DNA of 64,000 bases from an uncultured Thiodictyon sp. (GCA_903837595.1 CAILVI010000556.1:38823-102822); one strand, 5' to 3'; counted from the first letter of the stretch, positions 30,674-43,087 are shown. The notes: a model not told the origin generated them from the letters alone. Made by a program: numbers and translations.

Positions 30674-30940
30674 CTACCGGTTGGGCAGCCCCTCCGGCAC
30701 CTCGTCCCCGGCGTGCGGCGGCTCACTCCCGGACTTGCCCAGGATGCGATCGAACTCGGCCAAGTCTGCCCGCTGCGCCCGCTCCCGGAAGTACGCCTCG
30801 GTGCGCAGCGCTGCGGCCTTCTCCGCTACGGCCACGTTGATGAACTGATTGATGGTAGTGCCCTCCTCGGTCGCGATCCGCTTGACCTCGTCGAGCAGCG
30901 ACTTCTGCAGCCGCAGGGCATAGTTGCTGGTGATTGTCAT
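30674..30940 (-). CDS. Antitoxin, ribbon-helix-helix/HicB-like
   Basis: The 88-residue protein begins MTITSNYALRLQKSLLDEVK, a short strand plus helix typical of an Arc/RHH fold, followed by EEGTTINQFINVAVAEK. The C-terminal half is helical and charged (toxin-binding tail). The gene start overlaps the stop of the PIN toxin gene by 4 bases (ATGA), so the two are coupled. The start at 30940 is chosen for this overlap and for the RHH motif; the open frame upstream is only the shifted toxin sequence. Confidence 0.85.
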   Translation of the reverse strand: MTITSNYALRLQKSLLDEVKRIATEEGTTINQFINVAVAEKAAALRTEAYFRERAQRADLAEFDRILGKSGSEPPHAGDEVPEGLPNR

Positions 30941-31359
30941 AGGAATAGTCTCCGCAGGATGTCGCCCGGCCGCTGCACGCCGATCCCGAAGCGGGTCGCG
31001 GCCGGCAGGTAGTCCGCAAGGTTGAAGGTGGCGATCCGGTCGGCACCACCGTTGACCGCCGCTTCCAGGACCATCTCGTCGTTTGGGTCCCGCAGTTGCG
31101 GTCGCCATAGAAAGTGGGGTCTCACCGGGACGACCAGGGTCGCGAGACCGTCGAGGACGCGGCCGACCTCATGGATCGTCAGCCCGGTCGCGGCCAGCTG
31201 CTCCGGGCGCGAGAGTACGGCGTCGTATTCGACCAGCATCCCGAAGGTGGCGACGGCCTGAATCTGCCCGGTGCGCAACAGCCCGAGCAGCCGTCGCGCC
31301 GCCCCGCTGGGGCTGCGCAGTGCAGCGACGATCACGTCGGTGTCTATGGCAAGTATCAT
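30937..31359 (-). CDS. Toxin, PIN-domain ribonuclease (COG1569 type)
   Basis: The 140-residue PIN domain has its acidic residues in place: D6 and D8 region (LAIDTDVIVAALRS), E44 (LVEYDAVLSRPE), D93/D96 region (DPNDEMVLEAA) and the later NLADYLPA. PIN toxins cleave tRNA or mRNA. Unusually for many toxin-antitoxin pairs, the toxin gene precedes its antitoxin; this order is common for this PIN family. It is a complete gene. Confidence 0.88.
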   Translation of the reverse strand: MILAIDTDVIVAALRSPSGAARRLLGLLRTGQIQAVATFGMLVEYDAVLSRPEQLAATGLTIHEVGRVLDGLATLVVPVRPHFLWRPQLRDPNDEMVLEAAVNGGADRIATFNLADYLPAATRFGIGVQRPGDILRRLFL

Positions 31360-31574
31360 ATCGCAGATGATATACGAGTCTGTCGATTACGCAAGTAGCC
31401 CTGCCCATCCGAAGTTTCCAGTGATAGGAGGGCCGCGCCGTACCCGGACACGGCGCGCCCGACCTGCGGCACAACCCGTGGCGCCCGTCCGAAACGTCCT
31501 GGCCGCCGCGGTTACCCCGAATCCCAAGTGATCGGCTAAGCTTGCCTGAGCCCAGACAGCCCCGGAGACCATCA

Positions 31575-31799
31575 ATGCTCGAACGTATCACCATGGACCC
31601 TGCAATTTGCCACGGCAAGCCCTGCATCCGCGGGCTGCGCTACCCGGTCGAGACGGTCCTGGAGTGGCTGGCCGGGGGGATGACGACCGACGAGATCCTG
31701 ACCGACTACGAGGACCTGACCCGCGAGGACATCCTGGCCGCCCTGGCGTTTGCGGCCCGGATGGCTCACACCAAACAATTGATCCAACTGGCCGCATGA
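31575..31799 (+). CDS. DUF433 antitoxin
   Basis: The 74-residue protein has the DUF433 pattern MDPAICHGKPCIRGLRYPV followed by VLEWLAGGMTTDEILTDYEDLT and an Ala-rich helix. DUF433 proteins are winged-helix antitoxins that precede DUF5615 PIN-like toxins. The ATG at 31575 is preferred because family homology begins there. It overlaps the next gene by 4 bases (ATGA). Confidence 0.9.
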   Translation: MLERITMDPAICHGKPCIRGLRYPVETVLEWLAGGMTTDEILTDYEDLTREDILAALAFAARMAHTKQLIQLAA

Positions 31800-32149
31800 G
31801 ATTTATCGTCGACGCGCAGTTGCCCCGGCGGCTGGCGCGCTGGCTGGCGGCGCGCGGCCATGACGCGCGACACACGCTGGACTTGGCCAGGGGGAACCGG
31901 ACGCCGGATCTGGCAATCATCGAACTGGCCTGCCGGGAAGACCGGATCGTGATTACCAAGGACGCTGATTTCGTGAATTCACATCTGCTTCACGGGCGTC
32001 CGCCAAGGCTGTTGCTGATCGCGACGGGGAACCTGGGTAACGTCGACCTGGAGCGCTTGCTGGAACGTAACATTCTGGCCTTGGAGACCGCGCTGACAGT
32101 TCATCACTTCGTCGAGCTCGATCTTGAGACTCTCGTGGTACACGAATAG
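31796..32149 (+). CDS. DUF5615 PIN-like toxin
   Basis: The 117-residue protein has the Mut7-C/DUF5615 PIN-like pattern: MRFIVDAQLPRRLARWLAARG, then DLAIIELACREDRIVITKDADF, with acidic residues D6, D38 and D56/D58 forming the presumed nuclease site. It is coupled to the DUF433 antitoxin. The pair lies back-to-back with the PIN/RHH pair on the other strand. Confidence 0.9.
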   Translation: MRFIVDAQLPRRLARWLAARGHDARHTLDLARGNRTPDLAIIELACREDRIVITKDADFVNSHLLHGRPPRLLLIATGNLGNVDLERLLERNILALETALTVHHFVELDLETLVVHE

Positions 32150-32289
32150 TCGGAAGCGCACCTAGAGCAAGCGGGCGGAGTTCCCATTGGGACGTGGGAA
32201 CCAGAGAAGCTCGACGTTATCCGCCCTGGGAGACAAAGCGGGGGGCGAAACGCTTGGCCCCATCCCCCCGCATCCGTTACCCTGCCCGG

Positions 32290-35200
32290 ATGCGCCTTGA
32301 AAAAATCAAACTCGCCGGTTTCAAGTCCTTCGTGGACCCCACCACGGCCCATTTTCCCAGTAATCTGGTCGGGGTGGTGGGCCCGAACGGCTGCGGCAAA
32401 TCCAACGTCATCGACGCGGTGCGCTGGGTCATGGGTGAGTCCTCGGCCAAGATGCTGCGCGGCGAGTCGATGGCGGACGTGATCTTCAACGGCAGCACGG
32501 GGCGCAAGCCGGTGGGCATGGCGAGCATCGAGATGGTCTTCGACAACGCCGACGGGCGCGCCGGGGGCGAGTTCGCCGCCTTCAGCCAGATCGCGGTCAA
32601 GCGTCAGGTCACGCGCGACGGCCAGTCGGTCTATTTTCTGAACGGCAGCCGCTGCCGCCGCAAGGATATTCAGGACCTGTTCCTGGGCACCGGCCTGGGG
32701 CCCCGCTCCTACGCCATCATCGAGCAGGGGATGATCTCGCGCATCATCGAGGCGCGCCCGGAGGACCTGCGGGTCTTTCTGGAGGAGGCGGCGGGCATCT
32801 CCAAATACAAGGAGCGCCGCCGCGAGACCGAGACCCGGATCCGCAACACCAGGGAAAACCTGGACCGGCTGACGGATCTCCGCGACGAGGTGGCCAAGCA
32901 ACTCCAACACCTGGAGCGCCAGGCCGACACCGCCGCCCGCTATACCGAGTTTCGCGCCGAGGAGCGGCGTCTGGATCAGGAACTCAAGGCCATGCGCTGG
33001 CGTGCACTGGACCAGGAACTGGACGCCCAGGACCGGCGCCTCGGCACCCTGGAGACCGACCAGGCGGGCGGGCTCGCCCGCCAGCGCCGCATCGAGGCCG
33101 ACATCGAGGACCGCCGCGCTGCCTACAGCGATGCGTCCGAGCACTTCAACCAGGTCCAGGGCCGTTTCTACGCGGTGGGCTCCGAGATCGCCCGCGCCGA
33201 GCAGGCCATCCAGTTCGCCAACGAGTCCCGTGGGCGGCGGGAGGCCGAACTGGTCCGGCTCGATCAGGAGCTTGACGACGCCAACTACCACCTGGAGCGG
33301 GACCTCAAGCGCCTGGCCGAGCTCGATGCCGACCTGGCGCGTGATGAGCCGCTGCGCGCCGCCGCCCAGGCGGGCCTGGATGGGGCCGCCGCGGCGGTCG
33401 CTCTGGCCGAGGACCAGCAGTCGCACTGGGAGGGTGAATGGGACCGCTTCAACCAGGAGGCCACCGGCCCCGGCCAGCAGGCGCAGGTGGAGCGCGCCGG
33501 GATCAACGCACTGGAGCAGCGCCTGGGGCGTGACCGGGAGCGGTTGCGGCGCCTGGAGGAGGAGGCCGGTCGGTTGGACCTGGCCGGCGCGCAGGTGCGG
33601 GTGGAGGAGCTGGCCGAGCGGGAGGAGGGGCTTGCCGAGCAGTGCGCCGAGGTCGAGACCCGCCAGGCGGTCGTGGCCGCCGACCTGGTCGCCCGCGAGG
33701 CGGCGGCGCGTGCACTCACCGCGGACCTGGACCGGGTGCGCACCGCGCTGCAACAGGGCAAGGGCCGGCGCGCCTCGCTCCAGGCACTCCAGCAGGACGC
33801 ACTGACCGATCGCGACAAGAAGTTGACCGCCTGGCTCGTCTCCAACGGTCTGGCCCAGACGCCGCGGCTGGCCGACCGGCTCCAGGTCGGCGCCGGCTGG
33901 GAGTCGGCGGTGGAGACGGTGCTTGGGGCGGCGCTCAAGGCCGTGCCGGTGTCGGACCTGCGGCCGCTCGCGGCGACCGGGCTGGTCCCGGGCTTGGTCC
34001 TGATCGATACTGCCGTCCCCGCCGCGTCGCCTGGCGACCGCCCGGCAACGCGGCTCGCCGCCCACTGTGAGGCCCCCTGGCCGCTGGACGGACTGCTTGG
34101 TCCGGTTGAGACCGCGGCGGATCTCGCCGAGGCACTGGGGCGCCGCGCCGGCCTGGCCGCGGGCGAATGGCTGATCACCCGCGACGGCATCCAGATCGGC
34201 AGCAACTGGCTGCGTACCCCGGCCGCCGAGGCGACCGACGGGGTGCTGGCCCGTGCCGAGTCGCTCAAGGCACTGGAGCTGGAGCTCGCGGCACTGACGG
34301 AACAGGAGCAGGCACTCACCGCCCAGGACCAGGCGCTGCGCGCCGCGCGCGCCGAGGCGGAACAGGTGCGCGCGCAGACCGCCCAGGCCCTGACCGCACT
34401 CAACCGGGAACTGGCGGGCGTGCGCGCCGAGCTGACCGGGAGCCGCGCCCGCCTTGGCCATCTGAACGAGCGCCAGGAGGCCCTGGCCGCGGAGCGCGCC
34501 GACCTGGCGAGCCAGTGCGAGGACGCCATCGCCGACATGGAGGAGGCGCGCGAGCGCCTGCACGAACTGCTGGAGGAGGTCGAGCAACTGGCCGAGCGCC
34601 GGGAGCAACTCACCCGCGAGCGCGAGACCCTGCGCACCGCCCTGACCCAGGCGCGCGAGGCCGAGCGCAACGCCCGTGACCGCGCCCAGGGCCTGCGGGT
34701 GGGGGTGGAGTCCAACCGCGCCGCCCGCGAGGCGACGCTGCACAGCCAGGCACGCGCCCAGGACCAGCAAGTGCTGCTGCGGGAGCGGCGCGACGAGCTG
34801 GAGGCGGCCATCGAGGAGTCGGTCGAGCCGCTGGCCGAGCAGCGTGAGCGCCTGGACGAACAACTCGTGCGGCGGGTGGAGGTGGAGGCGGAACTGACCG
34901 CCGCCCGCGAGCGCCTGGAGTCGCTGGACCAGGAGGTGCGCTCACTGGAGCAGGAGCGCCACCGCGTGGAGCAGGCCGGCCAGACCAGCCAGCGCGAGCT
35001 GGATGTGCTGCGCCTGGAGCGCCAGGAGCGGCTGGTGCGCCGCCGCACCCTGGAAGAGCAACTCAAGGAGGTCGAGACCACCCCGGAGGCGGTACTGCGC
35101 GACCTGGACCCGGCCGCGGACGAGGCCACCTGGCAGGAACGCCTGACCAAGCTCGCCGCGCGCATCCAGCGCCTGGGTGCCATCAACTTGGCCGCCATCG

Positions 35201-35790
35201 ACGAGTACAAGGAGCAATCCGAGCGCAAGCGCTATCTGGACGAACAGCACGCCGACATCGCCCGTGCACTCGATACCCTGGAGGGCGCCATCCGCAAGAT
35301 CGACCGCGAGACCCGTACCCGCTTCAAAGACACCTACGACCAGGTCAACAGCGGCTTCCAACTGCTCTTCCCGCGGCTCTTCGGCGGCGGTCACGCCTAT
35401 CTGGAGTTGACCGACGATGACCTGCTGGAGACCGGGGTCACCGTCATGGCGCGCCCACCGGGTAAGCGCAATTCCAGCATCCATCTGCTCTCCGGTGGCG
35501 AGAAGGCACTCACCGCGGTGGCCCTGGTGTTCGCCATCTTCCAATTGAACCCGGCGCCTTTCTGCATGTTGGATGAGGTCGATGCGCCGCTGGACGATGC
35601 CAATGTCGGGCGCTTCTGCGAGCTGGTCCGGTCCTTATCCAATCAGGTCCAATTCATCTTCATCAGTCACAACAAGGTGACGATGGAGATCGCCGACCAC
35701 CTGCTCGGTGTCACCATGCATGAGCCCGGCGTCTCGCGCCTGGTGTCGGTGGATGTGGAGGAGGCGGCCAAGTTGGCGGGGGTGGCCTAA
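32290..35790 (+). CDS. smc: SMC chromosome segregation/condensation ATPase
   Basis: The 1166-residue protein has the full SMC layout. The N-terminal head has Walker A at 31-38 (GPNGCGKS), followed by a long coiled coil (~165-495), a hinge (~500-660), the returning coiled coil (~665-1000) and a C-terminal head. That head has the ABC signature LLSGGEKALTAVAL and Walker B FCMLDEVDAPLDD. It compacts and segregates the chromosome with ScpAB. The ATG at 32290 is used because MRLEKIKLAGFKSF is the conserved N-terminus; the 32 upstream codons are not family-like. It is followed, after two gene remnants, by zipA and ligA, the usual gammaproteobacterial order. Confidence 0.97.
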   Translation: MRLEKIKLAGFKSFVDPTTAHFPSNLVGVVGPNGCGKSNVIDAVRWVMGESSAKMLRGESMADVIFNGSTGRKPVGMASIEMVFDNADGRAGGEFAAFSQIAVKRQVTRDGQSVYFLNGSRCRRKDIQDLFLGTGLGPRSYAIIEQGMISRIIEARPEDLRVFLEEAAGISKYKERRRETETRIRNTRENLDRLTDLRDEVAKQLQHLERQADTAARYTEFRAEERRLDQELKAMRWRALDQELDAQDRRLGTLETDQAGGLARQRRIEADIEDRRAAYSDASEHFNQVQGRFYAVGSEIARAEQAIQFANESRGRREAELVRLDQELDDANYHLERDLKRLAELDADLARDEPLRAAAQAGLDGAAAAVALAEDQQSHWEGEWDRFNQEATGPGQQAQVERAGINALEQRLGRDRERLRRLEEEAGRLDLAGAQVRVEELAEREEGLAEQCAEVETRQAVVAADLVAREAAARALTADLDRVRTALQQGKGRRASLQALQQDALTDRDKKLTAWLVSNGLAQTPRLADRLQVGAGWESAVETVLGAALKAVPVSDLRPLAATGLVPGLVLIDTAVPAASPGDRPATRLAAHCEAPWPLDGLLGPVETAADLAEALGRRAGLAAGEWLITRDGIQIGSNWLRTPAAEATDGVLARAESLKALELELAALTEQEQALTAQDQALRAARAEAEQVRAQTAQALTALNRELAGVRAELTGSRARLGHLNERQEALAAERADLASQCEDAIADMEEARERLHELLEEVEQLAERREQLTRERETLRTALTQAREAERNARDRAQGLRVGVESNRAAREATLHSQARAQDQQVLLRERRDELEAAIEESVEPLAEQRERLDEQLVRRVEVEAELTAARERLESLDQEVRSLEQERHRVEQAGQTSQRELDVLRLERQERLVRRRTLEEQLKEVETTPEAVLRDLDPAADEATWQERLTKLAARIQRLGAINLAAIDEYKEQSERKRYLDEQHADIARALDTLEGAIRKIDRETRTRFKDTYDQVNSGFQLLFPRLFGGGHAYLELTDDDLLETGVTVMARPPGKRNSSIHLLSGGEKALTAVALVFAIFQLNPAPFCMLDEVDAPLDDANVGRFCELVRSLSNQVQFIFISHNKVTMEIADHLLGVTMHEPGVSRLVSVDVEEAAKLAGVA

Positions 35791-35891
35791 GAATAGATGC
35801 TCGTGCCTGTGTCAGGCGCTCCGCGCCGCGAGGCCGAAGCGCCCGACTGCGACCGTGCGGTTCGGTTCGCGCCGCGCAGCGGCTAATGCAT

Positions 35892-35922
35892 GGGTGACAC
35901 CGCCGCAGCGGTGTCACCAGCG
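35892..35922. repeat. 31-bp hairpin repeat, copy 1 (after smc)
   Basis: A perfect 11-bp stem (GGTGACACCGC) with a CGCA loop lies 100 bases after smc. The same 31 bases occur at 58305-58335 after clpV. It could act as a transcription end or be a REP element; there is no T-run. Confidence 0.7.
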
Positions 35923-35982
35923 TGACTGACGGGCGCCCCGCCTAGAATAGAGACTATTGCTTTCGCGTCGGATAATGATCCC

Positions 35983-36528
35983 ATGAACCGCAAGAAGCTC
36001 CCGATCGGCATCCAGACCTTCCAGAAGATCCGCGAGGCCGACTATTACTACGTCGACGAGACGGCGTTCGCCTGGAAGTTGAGCGAGGAGGGCATCCATT
36101 ATTTCCTCTCCCGCCCCCGGTGTTTCGGCAAGTCACTGTTTCTCTATACCCTGGGCGAGCTTTTTGCCGGCAACGAGCCGCTGTTCCGGGGCCTCGATGT
36201 CCATGATCGCTGGGACTGGTCGCGGCGCGCCCCGGTCATCGGGTTGAGTCTCGGCGGCGGGGTGCTGCGGGATCGGGGTGAATTGGACCGGCGGGTGCGC
36301 TCGCTGTTGCGGGACAACGCCAAGGCCTTGGGGCTCGCGTGCTCCGATCCGCAGGACCCGGCCGGGTGCTTTGCCGAACTGATCGCCAACGCCCACGCTG
36401 CGACCGGCGAGCGGGTCGTGGTGCGGGTGGACGAATACGACAAGCCCATCCGCGAAACCATCACCGACTGGGTGGAGTTCAGGCGCGAGCGGCGTAGCCT
36501 GGTCGCTTTCGACGTTGAAACCCTGTGA
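35983..36528 (+). pseudogene. AAA-ATPase/PD-(D/E)XK (DUF1703-type) gene with in-frame internal deletion
   Basis: The first ~150 residues match the AAA-ATPase-like domain that opens DUF1703-type proteins: KKLPIGIQTFQKIREADYYYVDET, FLSRPRCFGKSLFL (Walker A-like; the usual second Arg is Cys) and VVRVDEYDKPI (Walker B-like). Family members are about 500 residues and end in a nuclease-like domain. Here, after DKPI, the frame jumps to a short tail VEFRRERRSLVAFDVETL that resembles the family C-terminus. About 300 residues appear to be deleted in frame. A short truncated protein could still be made. Confidence 0.75.
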
Positions 36529-36562
36529 CGGTGCGGTGCCGGGTCGGTGCGATGGCTTCGGC

Positions 36563-36757
36563 TTAGTTCGGTGTGCCCCGACCTGAGCGCGGCCGCAGCC
36601 GGGGCGCGGCGCGTAGCTTGTCCAACAGGTGCAGCAGCGCCAGCCAGGGGTGCCGGCAGGGCATCCGCGGTCCGGCGTAACGCATGACCTCGCGTACCTG
36701 CTCGCGCATCGACTGGCTGTAGCAATGGACCGTGCAGCGGTTGCAGACGGGCTTTTG
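36563..36757 (-). pseudogene. ygbA-like remnant (nitrous-oxide-stimulated promoter family)
   Basis: This minus-strand frame, bounded by stops at 36758-36760 and 36563-36565, reads KPVCNRCTVHCYSQSMREQV and then REVMRYAGPRM...RHPWLALLHLLDKLRAAPRLRP. The CxxCxxxCY spacing and RYAGPRM match the C-terminal two thirds of YgbA-type proteins. The N-terminal Cys part is absent and there is no start codon before the motif. It is a fragment lying between smc and zipA, antisense to them. Confidence 0.65.
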
Positions 36758-37023
36758 CTAGTGAGTGGCATCTGCGCGTCAGTATATGGCGCCACCGGGC
36801 GTTCGCGACTTGATCCGGATCAACGTCGCCGGCGCCAGGCGCACTATCGTCGCGGGCAACACCAGTGGCGGATGGGTTGGAGCGGCACTCTTGCATTGCT
36901 GGTCCGTCCGGCGCGGTCCCGGGGGCTGGCGGCCGGGCCGGGGCGATGGTCGAACCATGGCGTTGATGTGGAAGCGCCCCAGCCCCAGGCGTCTGCCCAT
37001 CCCCATGCACGCGACACCCGGGT

Positions 37024-37029
37024 TATACT
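37024..37029 (+). promoter_or_regulatory. Candidate -10 box for zipA
   Basis: TATACT (five of six to consensus) lies 38 bases before the zipA ATG, in a GTTATACTC context close to the one before glnB. No good -35 is visible at the right spacing. Confidence 0.3.
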
Positions 37030-37067
37030 CCAGCCTTTCCGCCTTTCAACCATCTTGCCGAGCACGA

Positions 37068-40531
<3,464 letters not shown>

Positions 40532-40535
40532 GGCG

Positions 40536-41117
40536 TCAGAATCCCTTACCGCTCACCGCCCCGACCAGACTGTCGATCTGGTTGAGATCCCGGTTGATCG
40601 CCGCGGAGCGCGCCTTGAGGTCGCCGACCGCTTGCTTGTCTGGCTGCACGTTGCGCAATTCCCCCTTGGTGCGCGTCACGTGCGCCTGGGCCTGATCCAG
40701 GCGTTGCCGTTCAGCCCGACCGGCCGCTGACTGCCCGCCGCTGGTGCGCAGGGCGGCGCGCTGCTGGGCGATGCGTCGCTCCACGTCGGCCAGGCGGGCG
40801 TTCGCCTGGTTCATATTGGTGCGCACCGCCGCCCGCTCCTGTTGCACGCTCTGGGCCTCGGCCTGGAGCTGTTGCTGGGCATCGCGTTCCCCCTGATAGG
40901 TCCCCTCACGCTGCGTGACGCGCTGCTGATAGCCACCCCCGGTCAGGCCCACGATGCCGCTGATGAATCCGCCCTGATGGGGGTCATCGCTGGTGGCGCA
41001 GCTGGCGAGCCAGAGTGCCAGTCCCAGTGCAGCCGTCGCGCGGGGCAACCGGCGCCACTGACGGGTCAGGCGCGGCGACTGCGCCGGTTGCGTACTCAGT
41101 GAATGGGTATTGATCAT
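40536..41117 (-). CDS. Putative lipoprotein with coiled coil, last of a three-gene lipoprotein cluster
   Basis: The protein is 193 residues from the ATG at 41117. A long basic N-region leads to a hydrophobic stretch and lipobox LWLASC (lipidated Cys about 40), then TSDDPHQGG. The body is a Gln/Arg-rich coiled coil (~70-190) without known domains; GFISGIVGLTGGGYQQRV resembles half a glycine zipper. It shares the coiled-coil style of the two upstream paralogues and probably forms an operon with them. Function unknown. An envelope-structural role, or a TagQ-like role for the nearby T6SS, is speculation. Confidence 0.7.
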   Translation of the reverse strand: MINTHSLSTQPAQSPRLTRQWRRLPRATAALGLALWLASCATSDDPHQGGFISGIVGLTGGGYQQRVTQREGTYQGERDAQQQLQAEAQSVQQERAAVRTNMNQANARLADVERRIAQQRAALRTSGGQSAAGRAERQRLDQAQAHVTRTKGELRNVQPDKQAVGDLKARSAAINRDLNQIDSLVGAVSGKGF

Positions 41118-41128
41118 GCTGGGATACC

Positions 41129-41929
41129 TCAAGCGACGGAGACGCTCTGTGCCAGACCGTCAAGGGTTTTGATGTTCTTGTTGTAGGTGTCGAGTTCTCG
41201 CTGCATGCGCGCGGTGTCGGTGCCCGGATGGCTCTGCCGGTACTGGCGCTCGGCCTCTTGGAACATGGTCTGTTTTTCCCGGGCGCCCGAGCTTGCGCGC
41301 ACGACCACCGCCTGGTTGTCGGCGATGTGGCGGCGCGTCGTGGATAGTTCGGCCGCCGTCGCCTTGCCCAGGCGCACTTGCTTCTGGACCGCGGCAAGCC
41401 GCCGCTTGTCCTCGGCAATGACCTGGCGCACGCTGGCGATGAGCGACTGGGTCTCTTCATTGGACTTGCGCACATCGGCGATCATGGCGTCGAGTTGATC
41501 CTCCTTGCTCGCATACTGCTGTTGCTTATGGGCCACATAGGTCCCCGCTATCCCGCCGGCTGCCGCCCCCGCCGCGGCGCCGATCGCGGCATCCTTCAGC
41601 ACGTTTTCTGCCCGCTCGCCGCGGATGATGCCATACAGGCCGCCGGCCACGCTGCCGGTACCGGCACCAACCAACACCCCTTCCCAGACCGTCTTCTGGA
41701 AGGCGTTACTCTGCTCGCGCATGCGCCGTTCGGCCGGGGTCAGTGAGGCGTCCGACGCGGCTTGGGCACTCGTCTGACTGCTGCTGCCGGCGTCCGGGAT
41801 CCACCCTGGCAGCGTGCCCGCCATGCCCTGAATGTTCCCGGGGGTCACGCAGCCCGTGCTCGTGAGCGCGCCCATCAAGGCGATCACCGCTGCGCCCGCT
41901 GCCGAGCGCACAACGATTGGTCGATGCAT
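41129..41929 (-). CDS. Lipoprotein with glycine-zipper segment and coiled coil (paralogue 2)
   Basis: The 266-residue protein has lipobox TSTGC (Cys27). A linker leads to TPAERRMREQSNAFQKTVWEG, a glycine-zipper pair (GVLVGAGTGSVAGGLYGI and AAIGAAAGAAAGGIAGTYVA) that can insert in membrane, and a charged coiled coil with SKEDQLDAMIADVRKSN. It is a tandem paralogue of 41959-42732: lipobox position, zipper and DAMIADVRKSN are shared. A few bases separate it from its neighbours. The function is not known to me. Confidence 0.75.
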   Translation of the reverse strand: MHRPIVVRSAAGAAVIALMGALTSTGCVTPGNIQGMAGTLPGWIPDAGSSSQTSAQAASDASLTPAERRMREQSNAFQKTVWEGVLVGAGTGSVAGGLYGIIRGERAENVLKDAAIGAAAGAAAGGIAGTYVAHKQQQYASKEDQLDAMIADVRKSNEETQSLIASVRQVIAEDKRRLAAVQKQVRLGKATAAELSTTRRHIADNQAVVVRASSGAREKQTMFQEAERQYRQSHPGTDTARMQRELDTYNKNIKTLDGLAQSVSVA

Positions 41930-41958
41930 TTCTACCTCGTGGGTGTGTTGCCACCACC

Positions 41959-42732
41959 TCAAGCGTCTGAAACGTTCTGCGCAAGACTATCCAGCGTCGC
42001 GATACTCCGGTTGAGGGAGTCGAGTTCCTGCTGCATGTGCCCGGTGTTGGCGCTCGGATTACCCTCGCGGTACTGGCGCTCGGCGCTCTGGAATATGGTC
42101 TGTTTCTCCCGGGCGCCCTTGCTGGCCTTGGCGATGACCGCCCGGTTATCGGCACTGTGGCGGCGTGCACTCGCGAGTTGGGCCTGGGTTGCCTGGCCCT
42201 TGCGCACCTCCTGCTGGATTGCCGCGAGCCGCCGCTTGTCCTCGTCAATGACCTCGCGCGCGCTCGCGATGAGCGCCTCGGTATCCTGATTGGACTTGCG
42301 CACATCCGCGATCATCGCGTCGAGCAAATCCTCCTTGTTCGAAAATTCCTTCTGTTTCGTGGCCATGTAGGACCCCGCGGCGGTGCCTGCGCCGGCTCCT
42401 GCGGCGGCGCCGGCCAGCGCTACCATCTCGGTACCGGTCAAGAGGGCCAACAAGCCACCCCCTATAGTGCCGATCACCGTCCCCTCCACGGTGGTTTTCT
42501 GCGTGGCCTGACTCTGCTCACGCAGCCGTCGCTCGACCGGGCTCAGTGATTCGGACGAGGCGCTCTGCGCCACTGCCTGGCTGTTGCCGTCGCTCTTTGA
42601 GGGGCTCGCCGGCGTTACCGCAGTGCCCTTGGTACCCCCTGCGGGGGTCGTACAGCCCGCTGTAGATAAGGCTACAATCAGGGCTATCACTGCTTGACTG
42701 CCGGCCGATCGCGCGATGCCTGTTTTCATCAT
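41959..42732 (-). CDS. Lipoprotein with glycine-zipper segment and coiled coil (paralogue 1)
   Basis: The 257-residue protein has lipobox LSTAGC (Cys27) and SPVERRLREQSQATQKTTVEG. The glycine-zipper region is TVIGTIGGGLLALLTG / LAGAAAGAGAGTAAGSYMA. The coiled coil has NKEDLLDAMIADVRKSNQDTEAL and a repeated RR-ADN-AV motif. It is first of the three-gene lipoprotein set, and a duplication is clear from the shared motifs with 41129-41929. It diverges from the TIR-FHA gene across a 355-bp gap. Confidence 0.75.
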   Translation of the reverse strand: MMKTGIARSAGSQAVIALIVALSTAGCTTPAGGTKGTAVTPASPSKSDGNSQAVAQSASSESLSPVERRLREQSQATQKTTVEGTVIGTIGGGLLALLTGTEMVALAGAAAGAGAGTAAGSYMATKQKEFSNKEDLLDAMIADVRKSNQDTEALIASAREVIDEDKRRLAAIQQEVRKGQATQAQLASARRHSADNRAVIAKASKGAREKQTIFQSAERQYREGNPSANTGHMQQELDSLNRSIATLDSLAQNVSDA

Positions 42733-43087
42733 AATGTGTACCCTATTATGTTCCAACAATTTGCTGAGGTCCGTTTCCGACTGCTCCCGCGCCCGGGGGG
42801 GCGCTGATTCATTCAGAAGTCGCTCAGTTTATCTATAAATCAATGCGTTGTAATTCTATTGTGACGCAAATTCGGGACGGGTCGGTCGTTCTCTGGGGCG
42901 GGCCAGGGTTAAGCGAACACGAGAAGTTTTCGAGCCCCCAATGCGGCCACCCCGAACCATCTTGCCGCCGCCGAGAAATCTTCGTACAGTCTAGTGTATC
43001 CGAGAGCGCAACGCTTGGGTAGACAGCGCGCAGCGGGCGCCGACGTGGGCGCCATTTGACAAAAACAGCAGGTGGCGAATCGATGTC
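42733..43087. other. Divergent intergenic region between lipoprotein and TIR-FHA genes
   Basis: These 355 bases should hold both promoters. The section 42820-42870 is AT-rich for this genome (TTTATCTATAAATCAATG) and is the likeliest promoter zone for the lipoprotein genes. TTGACA occurs at 43056 but has no -10 partner and lies too close to the ATG at 43088. No gene seen. Confidence 0.5.

Noticed and set aside
32104-34863. 919-codon open frame on the minus strand across smc
   Set aside because: It is a shadow of the strongly biased smc coding sequence. The translation is Leu/Gly/Gln-rich with no domain, and smc on the other strand is unambiguous.
33285-35228. 647-codon Ser/Arg-rich minus-strand frame inside smc
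   Set aside because: Low-complexity translation of GC-rich antisense sequence; no start signal or domain.
36765-37067. In-frame extension of zipA upstream of 37068
   Set aside because: It would place ~100 unrelated residues before the membrane anchor, which must be N-terminal in ZipA.
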